Part shown: positions 25,379 through 35,186 of the stretch, piece by piece
How positions within the stretch are numbered: the stretch's first letter is position 1
How the letters are laid out: each line of letters begins with the position of its first letter
NCBI RefSeq assembly: GCF_016724845.1
Contig: NZ_CP068082.1
Location: 2,728,001 to 2,792,000, forward strand
From: Sphingobacterium spiritivorum
GTDB taxonomy: Bacteria > Bacteroidota > Bacteroidia > Sphingobacteriales > Sphingobacteriaceae
Direction of reading: 5' to 3'
Length of the DNA: 64,000 nucleotides
Notes under the pieces: generated by a model
Seen by the model: only the letters and a program-made list of their open reading frames with translations
The model's database searches: none
Told to the model about the DNA's origin: nothing
Position numbers and translations under genes: made by a program

Positions 25379-26632
25379 TCAGACCAGATATTCGAATAAT
25401 GTCTGGTCTTTATTGACTTCTATAACATCAAACTTATATTCTTTCATCCGGTCAATAAGCGATTGATAATCTTCGGGCTTGTTGAGTTCTATACCTACCA
25501 GAGCAGGCCCCCTTTCGCGTTCGGTTTTTTTAATAAACTCAAAACGGGTAATATCATCTTTCGGACCTAAAACTTCAGATACGAAGAGTTTCAATGCTCC
25601 CGGGCGCTGTGGAAATCTGACGATAAAGTAGTGTTTATATCCTTCATAGAGCAGGGATAGTTCTTTGATTTCACTCATCCTGTCAATATCATTATTCCCT
25701 CCTGAGATAATGCAGACTACTTTTTTGCCTTTTATTTCTTCTTTATGAAATTCTAGTGCTGCCACGGAAAGAGCTCCTGCAGGTTCTACTACAATGGCGT
25801 CTTTATTGTAAAGTTCAAGTATACATGTACAGATTTTTCCTTCCGGTATAGAGCGGGTATGGTCAAGTAGCTGACGGGCTATTTCGAAGGTTGTAGCTCC
25901 AATTTTTTTGACTGCGGCTCCATCGACGAATTTATTGATCTGCCCCAGTTCCACCGGCTCTCCCGCACTTAATGCTGCCTGCATGGAAGGTGCTCCTTCC
26001 GGTTCTACCCCAAAGCATTTGATGGCGTTGTTTTTTCCTTTGAGGTAGTGGCTCACACCTGCTGCAAGCCCGCCGCCACCTATGGGAATAAATACAACAT
26101 CCAGATCCGGAAGATCCTGGAGTACTTCTACTGCTACTGTACCTTGTCCTTCTATTACCTTGAGATCATCAAAAGGCGGAATAAAGGTCATGCCATGTTC
26201 CTCTGCATAGGTCAATGCTGATTTTTGACAATCATCAAATGTATCTCCCGTCAATACGATCTCTACATTGCCATTTCCCCACATTTCAGTTTGTGATATT
26301 TTCTGCTTGGGAGTAGGGCCGGGCATGAATATTACACCTTTGATATTGAGTTTTCGACAGGAGAAAGCGACGCCTTGTGCATGATTGCCGGCACTTGCAC
26401 ATACGACACCGCGGTTTCTTTCGTCTTCCGAAAGGTTGACGATCTTATTGTAAGCACCACGCAATTTGTAGGAACGGACGATCTGGAGATCTTCACGTTT
26501 TAAATAGACTTCGGCTTGGTATTTATCAGAAAGATGTTGATTGTATTGCAATGGGGTTCTGTTAACCACATCTTTTATCTGTTCTAACGTCTGTTCTGAG
26601 TTTATGTTTAGGGTTGATAGATCGAAACTCAT
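25379..26632 (-). CDS. ilvA: Threonine ammonia-lyase (threonine dehydratase), biosynthetic
   Basis: A 417-residue PLP enzyme that converts threonine to 2-oxobutanoate, the entry to isoleucine. I use the ATG at 26632 (MSFDLSTLN), which gives the usual length; an in-frame ATG at 26698 exists but lies in a palindrome arm. The PLP lysine is Lys56 in RSYKLRGAYNK. The glycine loop IGGGGLAAG is present. One C-terminal ACT-like regulatory domain is present (from HYFIVRFPQRPGAL onward), as in the shorter IlvA class, so isoleucine feedback is expected. It is the last gene of the operon. Confidence 0.95.
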   Translation of the reverse strand: MSFDLSTLNINSEQTLEQIKDVVNRTPLQYNQHLSDKYQAEVYLKREDLQIVRSYKLRGAYNKIVNLSEDERNRGVVCASAGNHAQGVAFSCRKLNIKGVIFMPGPTPKQKISQTEMWGNGNVEIVLTGDTFDDCQKSALTYAEEHGMTFIPPFDDLKVIEGQGTVAVEVLQDLPDLDVVFIPIGGGGLAAGVSHYLKGKNNAIKCFGVEPEGAPSMQAALSAGEPVELGQINKFVDGAAVKKIGATTFEIARQLLDHTRSIPEGKICTCILELYNKDAIVVEPAGALSVAALEFHKEEIKGKKVVCIISGGNNDIDRMSEIKELSLLYEGYKHYFIVRFPQRPGALKLFVSEVLGPKDDITRFEFIKKTERERGPALVGIELNKPEDYQSLIDRMKEYKFDVIEVNKDQTLFEYLV

Positions 26633-26685
26633 TTTGTAGGTGAAAAGTGAAAAATAAAAGTCAAGGTTGAGGGCTGTAAAATTAC

Positions 26686-26750
26686 CGTCATTGTGCATAC
26701 TGTCCGGTTTTCGTTCTTTAATGGATTACCGGATTTGATGCACAATGACG
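26686..26750 (-). repeat. 65-bp palindromic element between leuA and ilvA
   Basis: Thirteen-base perfect arms CGTCATTGTGCAT (26686-26698) and ATGCACAATGACG (26738-26750) enclose a second stem, TCCGGT (26703-26708) with ACCGGA (26728-26733). The element is bordered by ATTAC on the left and ATTAT on the right, which could be a worn target duplication. No U-run follows. It occupies most of the leuA-ilvA gap. Confidence 0.55.
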
Positions 26751-26762
26751 ATTATGCTCTTT

Positions 26763-27929
26763 TTAACCTTGTCTGGAAGTGACTAAGGTGACTAAATCTT
26801 CGTCACAAATGTCTTTTTTTGCATCGGCCAGTACTAAGAAACGTTGGTAAGTAAGTGCTAATTCTTCTTTTTCCAGTTGATAGCCCAGGCGTTCCAAGTG
26901 GTGTTTCAGGGCGTGACGACCTGAACGTGCCGTGAGGATAATGTCTGCTTCTAACAAGCCTACATCTTCCGGACGGATAATCTCATATGTTTCTCTATGT
27001 TTGAGGAACCCGTCCTGGTGAATACCTGAACTGTGTGCAAATGCATTACGCCCTACGATAGCTTTATTCGGCTGCACTGGCATGTTCATCATTTCGCTGA
27101 CCTTTCTGCTGATGTAGGTAAACATCTGGCTATTGATGTTGGAAGTCAGGCCTCCAAACACCTGATTGTGTACTTTCAGTATCATGGCTACCTCTTCCAG
27201 AGAAGTATTTCCGGCACGTTCACCTATACCGTTGATGGTACATTCTACCTGACGGGCACCGTTTTGTACAGCAGCGATAGAATTAGCTGTAGCGAGCCCT
27301 AAATCGTTGTGACAATGTGCAGAAATAATAGCCTGATCAATGTTTTTTACATTTTCTTTTAAGAATTTGATTTTGGCTCCATATTGATCGGGCAGGCAAT
27401 ATCCGTTTGTATCCGGAATATTGACTACTGTAGCACCTGCAGCGATGACGGCTTCTACCATTTTTGCTAAGTATTCCAGGTCTGCACGTCCTGCATCTTC
27501 CGCATAGAATTCTACGTCTTCTACGTAGGATTTGGCATGTTTGACTGCGGACACAGCACGTTCCAGAATTTCTTCACGTGTGCTGTTGAATTTATATTGG
27601 ATATGCAGATCTGATGAACCGATACCGGTATGAATACGGGGTCTTTTTGCAAATTTCAGTGCTTCAGCAGCCACATCGATATCATTTTTATTGGCACGGG
27701 TCAGTGCACATATAATGACATCGTTTACCGCTTTTGACAATTCGACTACGGATTGAAAATCACCGGGGCTGGATACTGGAAAACCGGCTTCGATAACATC
27801 GACGCCTAATTTTTCCAAATCTTTGGCAATTTCAATCTTTTCAGGTGTCGTTAACTGACATCCCGGTACCTGTTCGCCATCGCGAAGAGTCGTATCGAAA
27901 ATGTATAAGTGATTTGGATCGTGTAACAT
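26763..27929 (-). CDS. leuA: 2-isopropylmalate synthase, short form without regulatory domain
   Basis: A 388-residue TIM-barrel enzyme that condenses 2-oxoisovalerate with acetyl-CoA, the committed step to leucine. [10 protein letters not shown] (11-20) and the metal-binding HCHND (His205, His207) are present, as is [12 protein letters not shown]. It ends soon after the catalytic domain and linker; LeuA proteins with the leucine-binding C-terminal domain have about 500 or more residues. The leu context argues against homocitrate or citramalate synthase, though citramalate synthase cannot be excluded by eye alone. Confidence 0.92.
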   Translation of the reverse strand: MLHDPNHLYIFDTTLRDGEQVPGCQLTTPEKIEIAKDLEKLGVDVIEAGFPVSSPGDFQSVVELSKAVNDVIICALTRANKNDIDVAAEALKFAKRPRIHTGIGSSDLHIQYKFNSTREEILERAVSAVKHAKSYVEDVEFYAEDAGRADLEYLAKMVEAVIAAGATVVNIPDTNGYCLPDQYGAKIKFLKENVKNIDQAIISAHCHNDLGLATANSIAAVQNGARQVECTINGIGERAGNTSLEEVAMILKVHNQVFGGLTSNINSQMFTYISRKVSEMMNMPVQPNKAIVGRNAFAHSSGIHQDGFLKHRETYEIIRPEDVGLLEADIILTARSGRHALKHHLERLGYQLEKEELALTYQRFLVLADAKKDICDEDLVTLVTSRQG

Positions 27930-27963
27930 ACTTTTAAGTTTTTATGTTTGACCTTGATTAATT

Positions 27964-29037
27964 CTATTTAATAAACTCTAATACCTTGATACCCATTTCT
28001 TTTGTGCCTAACAGCTGTTCTGCAGGTGTGGAAGCATTTGCAATGTCTCCTGTTCTCCATCCCGCTTTCAGAGTGTCAGCTACAGCCTGTGTCAGTTCTT
28101 TCGCTTCTGTCTGAAGACCAAAACTGATGTCTAACATGAGTGCAGCGGAAAGAATAGAAGCGAGCGGATTCGCTTTGTTTTGTCCGGCGATGTCATGTGC
28201 CGATCCGTGTATAGGTTCGAAGAAGCCAGTGCCGTCTCCAACAGATGCAGATGCCAGCATGCCCATTGATCCTGCAATCTGGGACGCTTCATCTGTCAGA
28301 ATATCTCCGAAAAGATTAGCTGTAAGTACAACATCAAATTTTTTCGGGTTTTTGACAAGTTGCATGGCTGCATTATCGATAAACATATGTTCGGTCTCTA
28401 CGTCCGAATATTCTTTTGCAAGCTCCTGTACGACTTCTCTCCACAGACGGGAGGTTTCCAATACGTTGGCTTTATCTACTGAACACAATTTTTTGCTACG
28501 GGTACGCGCTGCTTCGTAAGCTTTGCGTGCTATACGTTCTACTTCGTAGCGATGGTAATTCATCAGATCGGAAGCGAATGTGTTGTCTTCATTTCTTTTT
28601 TTCTCTCCGAAATACACATCTCCTGTCAATTCTCTGAAAAACAGAATATCTGTTCCGCGTAATACTTCAGGTTTCAGACTGGAAGCATCTAACAATTCGT
28701 CAAACAGAAGGATAGGGCGTAGATTGGCATATAGACCTAATTCTTTTCTGATCTTTAAAAGGCCCTGTTCCGGACGTACTTTTGCGGAAGGATCATTATC
28801 GTATTTAGCATGACCGATGGCTCCGAAAAGAATAGCATCACTGGATTTTGCTTTTTCCAGTGTTTCTGCAGGAAGCGGATTGCCTGTCGCTTCAATTGCT
28901 GTATGCCCCATAATGGCTTCATCAAAGATGAAATCGTGTCCATACTTTGTCGCAACTTTCTCTAATGCTTTCTTACCCCAGGTCGTAACCTCCTGACCAA
29001 TCCCGTCTCCAGGGATAATCAATATATTTTTTTTCAT
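27964..29037 (-). CDS. leuB: 3-isopropylmalate dehydrogenase
   Basis: A 357-residue NAD-dependent decarboxylating dehydrogenase that forms 2-oxoisocaproate in leucine synthesis. The N-terminal IIPGDGIGQEV, substrate-site RPEQGLLKIRKELGLYANLRP and GDILTDEASQIAGSMGMLASAS are diagnostic. The C-terminal NAD loop IHGSAHDIAGQNKANPLA is complete. It is tightly spaced on both sides (34 nt to leuA, 1 nt from the ABC ATPase gene). Confidence 0.96.
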   Translation of the reverse strand: MKKNILIIPGDGIGQEVTTWGKKALEKVATKYGHDFIFDEAIMGHTAIEATGNPLPAETLEKAKSSDAILFGAIGHAKYDNDPSAKVRPEQGLLKIRKELGLYANLRPILLFDELLDASSLKPEVLRGTDILFFRELTGDVYFGEKKRNEDNTFASDLMNYHRYEVERIARKAYEAARTRSKKLCSVDKANVLETSRLWREVVQELAKEYSDVETEHMFIDNAAMQLVKNPKKFDVVLTANLFGDILTDEASQIAGSMGMLASASVGDGTGFFEPIHGSAHDIAGQNKANPLASILSAALMLDISFGLQTEAKELTQAVADTLKAGWRTGDIANASTPAEQLLGTKEMGIKVLEFIK

Positions 29038-29038
29038 G

Positions 29039-30505
29039 TTATGCGTTTTCTAATGCTGTTTCTACAGCTTTTACTTTTCCGTTTTCTAAAATTATTCTGT
29101 TGTCAATACAGGAAGGCAGTTGTGTCTCAAAATGCCCGACATAGATCAGTGTATTGCCGTGTGAACAGAGTTCATCTACAATTGCATTGAATTGCTTGGT
29201 CTGTTCGTAATCCAGGCCCTGACAAGGTTCATCCAGAATCAGTAATTCGGGATTCTTGATAATGGTTCGTGCCAGCAGCACTAACCGTTGTTTGCCTAAA
29301 GGGAGTGTAGACAGCAGCTGATTTTTGTATTCTTTTAAATCAAAAAATGCCAATATCTCATCTACTTTTCTTTGTTTTTCAAAGCTCAGATCCCGAAATA
29401 ACCCTACGCTATCGAAAAATCCGGATGCGATGCTCTGCCATACTTTTGCAGTAGCGTCAAAGTACCAGTGCATCTCTGGAGAGATAATTCCTAAGTGTTC
29501 TTTAATTTCCCAGATGCTTTCACCTGAACCTCTTTTTTTACCAAAGAGGGTGATATCATTGGCATAGGCCTGCGGATGGTCACCATTGATCAGACTGAGT
29601 AGTGTTGATTTTCCGGAACCGTTATGTCCCTGCAACAGCCATTTTTCTCCGGTGCGGACTTCCCAATCTATATTTTTGAGAACTTCTTTTTCATCGTACC
29701 GGATAGTCACATTACGCATGCTTACCATGATGTCTGATGTGACTTTAGGAGGTTGTTGCAGAAACCCTGGTAGAGGTTTGCTGATACGTTCGGCCTCTCT
29801 GGAGATTTCTGAAGCGCTGCTTCGAATCTCTAGCTGTCCTTCTTGTATTTCGGCGAAACGATGGATACAGTCCGGATGTTCTTCATCGTTGGAGATCAGG
29901 ATCAGTGTGACTCCCTTAGAAGCCAGCTGATTGAATACATTATTCAGTTCATGGCGGGACTGTTTGTCCAGACCAGTATAAGGCTGATCTATGATCAATA
30001 TCTGCGGTTGCAGCCACAGTGCTTTTATCAATTGGAGTTTTTTGTGTTCTCCGCTCGATAATTCGATTAATTGTGTGTGTTTCTGGTTTTGAAAACCAAA
30101 TTTGCGGAGGTAAACCTCCAGATTTTCAGGATTCAGATTTTCCTGTTTTCCATAATGCATAAATTCGGCATATACGGTCAGTGTATCGTTGCCCTGATGT
30201 TTGTTATATCGTTGCTGATAATAAAAATTACGGTCTCCTTCTAGATTGGTAAACTGATACCAGTTAGAGACGTAAAGTGTCTTTGCGGGCAGGGGGCTGG
30301 TGCTGTCAAAATGAATGTCGACATTTCCGCTGAATTGGACCTGATCAGCAATAGCTAATGCTAAGGTTGTCTTACCGGATCCGCTTTTACCTCCTATTAA
30401 CCAATTTTCGCCCTGTTCAATTTGCCAATTCAAACTCTGCAATACCGATTGATTAGGGTATTGGACAGTTAAATTGGCAATATGGACGACAGGATTTGAC
30501 ATCAT
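29039..30505 (-). CDS. Tandem ABC ATPase (ModF/PhrA-like) embedded in the leu operon
   Basis: A 488-residue soluble protein with two ABC nucleotide-binding domains and no membrane segments. Domain 1 has Walker A GGKSGSGKTT (38-47), signature LSSGE (149-153) and Walker B IIDQP (171-175); the catalytic Glu is Gln174 and the switch His position reads SND. Domain 2 has Walker A GHNGSGKST (293-301), degenerate signature LPLGK (401-405), and intact Walker B ILDEP with Glu426 and switch His458. Pairing across the dimer gives one competent site (domain 2 Walker motifs with domain 1 signature) and one degenerate site. The start overlaps the leuD stop as TAATG. No transport partner is nearby, and its role in this operon is unknown. 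Confidence 0.85.
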   Translation of the reverse strand: MMSNPVVHIANLTVQYPNQSVLQSLNWQIEQGENWLIGGKSGSGKTTLALAIADQVQFSGNVDIHFDSTSPLPAKTLYVSNWYQFTNLEGDRNFYYQQRYNKHQGNDTLTVYAEFMHYGKQENLNPENLEVYLRKFGFQNQKHTQLIELSSGEHKKLQLIKALWLQPQILIIDQPYTGLDKQSRHELNNVFNQLASKGVTLILISNDEEHPDCIHRFAEIQEGQLEIRSSASEISREAERISKPLPGFLQQPPKVTSDIMVSMRNVTIRYDEKEVLKNIDWEVRTGEKWLLQGHNGSGKSTLLSLINGDHPQAYANDITLFGKKRGSGESIWEIKEHLGIISPEMHWYFDATAKVWQSIASGFFDSVGLFRDLSFEKQRKVDEILAFFDLKEYKNQLLSTLPLGKQRLVLLARTIIKNPELLILDEPCQGLDYEQTKQFNAIVDELCSHGNTLIYVGHFETQLPSCIDNRIILENGKVKAVETALENA

Positions 30506-31089
30506 TATTTTGATAATTCGTATTTTTCGATCAACTCTTTTTGGTTAAGAATAAAGTCAATATCATCGTAACCGTTGATCAGGCAGGATTTTTTGTAAGG
30601 ATTAATTTCAAAAGAAGTCTGTGCTCCGTTTTCTACTAATGTGACGGTCTGATTTTCAAGATCTACAATGACTTCTGTATCCGGATTTTTGGTTACTGTT
30701 TCAAAAATCGTTTCCAGAAACTCATCGGATACCTGAATCGGCAGTACTCCATTGTTCAGTGCATTTCCCTTGAAGATATCGGCAAAGAATGAACTGATGA
30801 CAACATCAAATCCATAATCTTGTATAGCCCATGCTGCGTGTTCACGGCTGGAACCGCAACCGAAGTTTTTACCAGCAACCAGAATTTTTCCTTTATAAGT
30901 CGGATTGTTCATCACAAAATCTGCTTTTGGCTGATTATCGCTGTCGAATCTCCAGTCGCGGAATAAGTTATTTCCAAAACCTTCTCTGGTTGTTGCTTTC
31001 AAAAAGCGGGCAGGGATGATCTGGTCTGTATCGATATTTTCAATAGGTAGAGGAACTACCGTTGAATTTAGTTTTTCAAATTTTTTCAT
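30505..31089 (-). CDS. leuD: 3-isopropylmalate dehydratase small subunit
   Basis: A 194-residue small (swivel-domain) subunit that pairs with LeuC to isomerise 2- to 3-isopropylmalate. It opens with the expected [27 protein letters not shown], and [22 protein letters not shown] provides the phosphate/substrate loop. It is 20 nt after leuC. Its stop codon shares one base with the ATG of the ABC ATPase gene. Confidence 0.96.
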   Translation of the reverse strand: MKKFEKLNSTVVPLPIENIDTDQIIPARFLKATTREGFGNNLFRDWRFDSDNQPKADFVMNNPTYKGKILVAGKNFGCGSSREHAAWAIQDYGFDVVISSFFADIFKGNALNNGVLPIQVSDEFLETIFETVTKNPDTEVIVDLENQTVTLVENGAQTSFEINPYKKSCLINGYDDIDFILNQKELIEKYELSK

Positions 31090-31109
31090 CTGTTTTTTAT
31101 TTTCCAGCC

Positions 31110-32507
31110 TTAAATTAATTCCCGGACATCACTTATTTTTCCTGTTACTGCTGCTGCTGCTGCTGTAAGAGGGGATACGAGCATAGTACGGGCATTCGGT
31201 CCCTGACGACCTTCGAAATTACGGTTGGAGGTAGATACGCAGTATTTTCCGGCAGGAATTTTATCTTCATTCATTCCCAGACAGGCACTGCATCCCGGTT
31301 CACGTAACTGGAAACCTGCAGCTTCAAAAATTTTATCCAAACCTTCTTCGATGGCTTGTTTTTCTACTTGTTTTGAGCCTGGTACAATCCATACTTCCAC
31401 ACCTTGCGCTTTTTGTTTTCCTTTTACAAATGACGCTACTTCGCGCAAGTCTTCTATACGGGAATTGGTACAGCTTCCGATAAATACATAGTCTACAGGT
31501 TTGCCTAATACCGGAGCATCATCTGCAAATCCCATATATTCCAGCGCTTTTTTGTACGAAGGCTGTTCTGTCTCCGGCTGTGCTGTAGTAGGAGGAATGC
31601 TTTCGCGGATACCCATACCCATACCCGGATTTGTACCGTAGGTAATCATAGGGGCAATATCTTCTGCTTTGAAGGTCAACACGCTGTCGAACTGTGCATC
31701 TTCATCGCTGTATAAGGTCTGCCAGTAGGCTAATGATTTGTCCCATTCTTCTCCTTTAGGCGCAAATTCACGACCTTTTATATAATCAAAAGTAGTCTGG
31801 TCCGGCGCTATAAGTCCGCCACGTGCTCCCATTTCTATACTCATGTTACAGATGGTCATGCGTGCTTCCATGCTTAATGCACGGATTGCAGAACCGGCAT
31901 ACTCGATAAAGTAACCTGTTCCACCTGCAGCAGAGATTTTAGAAATGATGTAGAGGATGATATCTTTTGCACCAACACCGTTTTGCAAGGTTCCGTTCAC
32001 CTCGATTTTCATCGTTTTTGGTTTTTGCTGTAACAGACACTGTGTTGCAAATACCTGCTCGACCTGAGAAGTACCTATACCAAATGCAATAGCTCCGAAA
32101 GCTCCATGCGTGGAGGTGTGACTATCTCCACAAACCATTGTCTTGCCTGGAAGTGTAATACCCAGTTCGGGGCCGATTACATGGACGATTCCCTGGAAAG
32201 GGTGTCCCAGTCCGTAAAGCTGTATTCCAAATTCTGCACAATTTTTGGATAACATATCCACCTGATAGCGGGATAATTCTTCCTGTATAGGCAGATGTTG
32301 ATTGAGTGTTGGGACATTGTGGTCGGCAGTAGCTACCGTTTGTTGTGGCCTAAAGACGGGAATACCTCTTTTGCGCAAGCCGTCAAAAGCCTGAGGAGAG
32401 GTAACCTCATGGATCAAATGGGTATCTATATATAGAATATCCGGAAATCCTTCTTCACGCTTGACGACATGTGCGTCCCAAATCTTTTCTACTAATGTTT
32501 TTGACAT
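31110..32507 (-). CDS. leuC: 3-isopropylmalate dehydratase large subunit
   Basis: A 465-residue aconitase-family subunit with a 4Fe-4S cluster. I start it at the ATG at 32507 ([13 protein letters not shown]), which matches the family N-terminus and length; the frame is open 27 nt further upstream without similarity. Cluster cysteines are in FIGSCTNSR and GCSACLGMN, and [13 protein letters not shown] is typical. It is preceded by a 94-nt gap after ilvC that contains a strong hairpin. Confidence 0.96.
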   Translation of the reverse strand: MSKTLVEKIWDAHVVKREEGFPDILYIDTHLIHEVTSPQAFDGLRKRGIPVFRPQQTVATADHNVPTLNQHLPIQEELSRYQVDMLSKNCAEFGIQLYGLGHPFQGIVHVIGPELGITLPGKTMVCGDSHTSTHGAFGAIAFGIGTSQVEQVFATQCLLQQKPKTMKIEVNGTLQNGVGAKDIILYIISKISAAGGTGYFIEYAGSAIRALSMEARMTICNMSIEMGARGGLIAPDQTTFDYIKGREFAPKGEEWDKSLAYWQTLYSDEDAQFDSVLTFKAEDIAPMITYGTNPGMGMGIRESIPPTTAQPETEQPSYKKALEYMGFADDAPVLGKPVDYVFIGSCTNSRIEDLREVASFVKGKQKAQGVEVWIVPGSKQVEKQAIEEGLDKIFEAAGFQLREPGCSACLGMNEDKIPAGKYCVSTSNRNFEGRQGPNARTMLVSPLTAAAAAVTGKISDVRELI

Positions 32508-32537
32508 TTCTCGTTCTCTCTTTAATTTTATCAATTT

Positions 32538-32579
32538 AATAAGGGGTGAAATCCGAATTTTGTAATTTCACCCCTTATT
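32538..32579 (-). other. Intercistronic hairpin between ilvC and leuC
   Basis: AATAAGGGGTGAAAT (32538-32552) is perfectly complementary to ATTTCACCCCTTATT (32565-32579), with a 12-nt loop. In the mRNA it is followed by AAATTGATAAAATT rather than a solid U-run. It may be a partial terminator that lowers leu expression relative to ilv, or a 3' protective structure. It has no gene on either strand. Confidence 0.6.
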
Positions 32580-32601
32580 TAATAGTCTAAATTACAAAAA
32601 T

Positions 32602-34083
32602 TTAAACAGTTTTAATTGTTTTCATCGCAGTCATTGCTTTTCTTAGCACTGCACCGACGATTTCTACAGGGTGCGTACGGATCGCCTCGTTCACAGCTAT
32701 CAGTTCTCTGTTGTCTACCGCACCGTCTTTACCTTCGTTGTAATTTTTGCCAATAATGTCTGTATTTACTGTTTTCATGAAATCAGCTAATAATGGTTTA
32801 CAAGCATGATCGAATAAATAACAACCATATTCTGCTGTATCAGAGATTACTCTGTTCATTTCGAATAATTTTTTACGCGCAATAGTATTAGCGATCAAAG
32901 GAGTCTCGTGTAAAGACTCGTAGTATGCAGATTCAGGTTTGATTCCGGCTTCTACCATTGTTTCGAATGCCAGTTCAACACCGGCTTTGATGTATGCTAC
33001 CATAAATACAGCATTATCAAAGTACTCCTGCTCTCCGATTTTGACATCTCCTGCAGGTGTTTTTTCGAATGCAGTTTCACCTGTGGCTGCTCTCCATCCT
33101 AATAGATTTTTATCATTGTTAGCCCAGTCTTCCATCATGACACGGCTGAATTCTCCGGACATAATATCATCCTGATGTTTCTGGAACAGCGGGCGCATGA
33201 TTGTTTTTAACTCTTCAGCAATATCAAATGCTTTGATTTTAGCCACATTGCTCAATCTGTCCATCATCGCTGTAACACCTCCTTGTTTTAAGGCTTCTGT
33301 GATGACTTCTACTCCATATTGTACCAGTTTGGATGCGTATCCTGCATCAATGCCTTTTTCGATCATTTTGTCGAATGAAAGGATAGAACCTGTTTGTAGC
33401 AAACCACAAAGAATCGTTTGTTCACCCATAAGGTCAGATTTTACTTCTGCAACAAATGAAGAACGTAATACTCCGGCACGGTGACCTCCTGTACCTACAC
33501 AGTATGCTTTTGCTTCAGCAAGACCTTTTCCCTGTGGATCATTTTCCGGGTGAACGGCGATTAATGTAGGAACACCAAATCCTCTCAGGTATTCTGCACG
33601 TACTTCTGATCCTGGGCATTTAGGAGCGACCATGATAACAGTGATGTCTTTACGGATCTGTGTTCCTTCTTCTACGATGTTAAAACCGTGGGAATAAGAT
33701 AATGTTGCTCCTTGTTTCATCAATGGCATTACAGCCTTGATAACAGAAGTATGTTGCTTGTCTGGTGTAAGGTTAATGACAACGTCTGCTGTAGGGATCA
33801 GTTCTTCGTAAGTACCTACTGTGAAGTTATTGTCCGTCGCATTTTTCCAGGAGTCTCTTTTTTGCTCAATTGCTTCTTTACGTAAGGTGTAAGAAACATC
33901 TAAACCACTGTCTCTCAGATTCAGCCCTTGGTTTAAACCTTGAGCACCACATCCCACAATTACCAATTTTTTACCTTTTAAAGCTTCTACACCATCAGTG
34001 AATTCGGTGCTGTCCATGAATTCGGCTACGCCCAATTGGTTCAATTGTTCTCTAAGTGGTAATGTGTTGAAATAATTTGCCAT
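32602..34083 (-). CDS. ilvC: Ketol-acid reductoisomerase, long (class II) form
   Basis: A 493-residue NADPH-dependent enzyme that rearranges and reduces acetolactate and acetohydroxybutyrate in valine, leucine and isoleucine synthesis. The nucleotide-binding loop is [18 protein letters not shown] near 44-61. [15 protein letters not shown] follows. The length shows the class II form with a duplicated C-terminal knotted domain, like the 491-residue E. coli enzyme, rather than the 330-residue class I form. It is 35 nt after the DinB-like gene. Confidence 0.97.
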   Translation of the reverse strand: MANYFNTLPLREQLNQLGVAEFMDSTEFTDGVEALKGKKLVIVGCGAQGLNQGLNLRDSGLDVSYTLRKEAIEQKRDSWKNATDNNFTVGTYEELIPTADVVINLTPDKQHTSVIKAVMPLMKQGATLSYSHGFNIVEEGTQIRKDITVIMVAPKCPGSEVRAEYLRGFGVPTLIAVHPENDPQGKGLAEAKAYCVGTGGHRAGVLRSSFVAEVKSDLMGEQTILCGLLQTGSILSFDKMIEKGIDAGYASKLVQYGVEVITEALKQGGVTAMMDRLSNVAKIKAFDIAEELKTIMRPLFQKHQDDIMSGEFSRVMMEDWANNDKNLLGWRAATGETAFEKTPAGDVKIGEQEYFDNAVFMVAYIKAGVELAFETMVEAGIKPESAYYESLHETPLIANTIARKKLFEMNRVISDTAEYGCYLFDHACKPLLADFMKTVNTDIIGKNYNEGKDGAVDNRELIAVNEAIRTHPVEIVGAVLRKAMTAMKTIKTV

Positions 34084-34118
34084 TGTTTTAATTCTTTAAT
34101 ATTTTGTTATTAGGTTGT

Positions 34119-34592
34119 TTATTTATTTTTGATCATCCGGCGTTGAGCCATTGCATATCCCCAATGAAGATTGTCATGTGCCAGTGTCACCGTCAGTACT
34201 TCTTCTATTGTACTCATTTCGGTGCCATATGTACTTGTCGAGAAAGGTTGTATACTGGAAAATACTCCGTTATGGTAATCTTTTTCCAGTTTGGAAATAG
34301 TTTCCACAGCATACAATTTTAATTCGTCAATTTCTTCTTTGGATACAGGACGTGTAGGTTTTGTGTCTTTTTTGTAATCCTCATTGTATGCGATCGAAGA
34401 AGCATCTGCCAGTATCCCGGTTCTGACATAACATAGTGATTGTGTACTGACTACGATATGACCAAAGTTCCAGATGATATTATTATTGAATCCCTGAGGA
34501 ATAGCATTTAATTCTTCGGTAGTCAGTGAATCAATAAGGGCTAAAAATAGCTTACGGGTCTGAATGATATAATGAAAAGTATGTGCTATCAT
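34119..34592 (-). CDS. DinB-family (DUF1569/DinB_2-like) four-helix protein inside the ilv operon
   Basis: A 157-residue four-helix-bundle protein of the DinB superfamily. Its possible metal ligands are His in IIWNFGHIVVS near residue 45 and the pair in LAHDNLHWGYAMAQ near 138-142. Members are metal-binding proteins, some being thiol-dependent transferases; most have no known reaction. It sits with 2 nt to ilvN and 35 nt to ilvC, so it is clearly co-transcribed with the BCAA genes. No link to BCAA synthesis is known to me. Confidence 0.8.
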   Translation of the reverse strand: MIAHTFHYIIQTRKLFLALIDSLTTEELNAIPQGFNNNIIWNFGHIVVSTQSLCYVRTGILADASSIAYNEDYKKDTKPTRPVSKEEIDELKLYAVETISKLEKDYHNGVFSSIQPFSTSTYGTEMSTIEEVLTVTLAHDNLHWGYAMAQRRMIKNK

Positions 34593-34594
34593 GA

Positions 34595-35185
34595 TTACAT
34601 AGTAAATACGTTGTCTCGCTGATCCAGATATTCGTTCTCCACGATTTCTTCGGAAGGCTGTTTCTTTTCGAATTGTAATAATTTGGAGTGGAATCCTGCG
34701 CTATCTTTAATAATCGCGATGCGGGCTCCGCGTACAAATTCAATCAAACCGTATTTGGTAAGTTCTTCCGTTAATTTGTCGATTTCCTCACGATGACCTG
34801 CTGTCTCGAATACTGTATAATCATTGCGGATTACTACTGCGGAAGCACCGTACTGTCTCAGCAGTCTTTCTACAGGTGCTTTTTCCGCAACGATATCTGT
34901 CGGTACTTTATACAGCGCCTGTTCCTGCCAGATCACTTCATCATTGGTATTGTAATAGGCTTTTAAGACGTCTACCTGTTTTTCCAGCTGACGGCATAAT
35001 TTGCGTAATACTTCTTCTGTCTCTGTAATGACGATTGTAAACCGGTGAATACCTTCTACTTCTGAAGGAGAAGTATTAAGACTTTCGATATTGATTTTTC
35101 TTCTCGAAAAGATAGTCGAAATTCTACCGATAAGCCCGATAGAATTTTCTGTATATAAGGTGATGGTAAATTCTTGTTTTTCCAT
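34595..35185 (-). CDS. ilvN: Acetolactate synthase small (regulatory) subunit
   Basis: A 196-residue regulatory subunit with an N-terminal ACT domain (FTITLYTENSIGLIGRISTIF, then NIESLNTSPSEVEGIHRFTIV), which binds valine in characterised enzymes. The C-terminal half stabilises and activates IlvB. It is 1 nt after ilvB. Length exceeds the minimal ~160-residue IlvH type and carries an extra acidic C-terminal tail. Confidence 0.94.
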   Translation of the reverse strand: MEKQEFTITLYTENSIGLIGRISTIFSRRKINIESLNTSPSEVEGIHRFTIVITETEEVLRKLCRQLEKQVDVLKAYYNTNDEVIWQEQALYKVPTDIVAEKAPVERLLRQYGASAVVIRNDYTVFETAGHREEIDKLTEELTKYGLIEFVRGARIAIIKDSAGFHSKLLQFEKKQPSEEIVENEYLDQRDNVFTM

Positions 35186-35186
35186 T

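Noticed and set aside
26633..26698. Longer ilvA start at 26698
   Set aside because: The added residues have no similarity to IlvA and lie partly in the palindrome arm; the ATG at 26632 gives the normal length.
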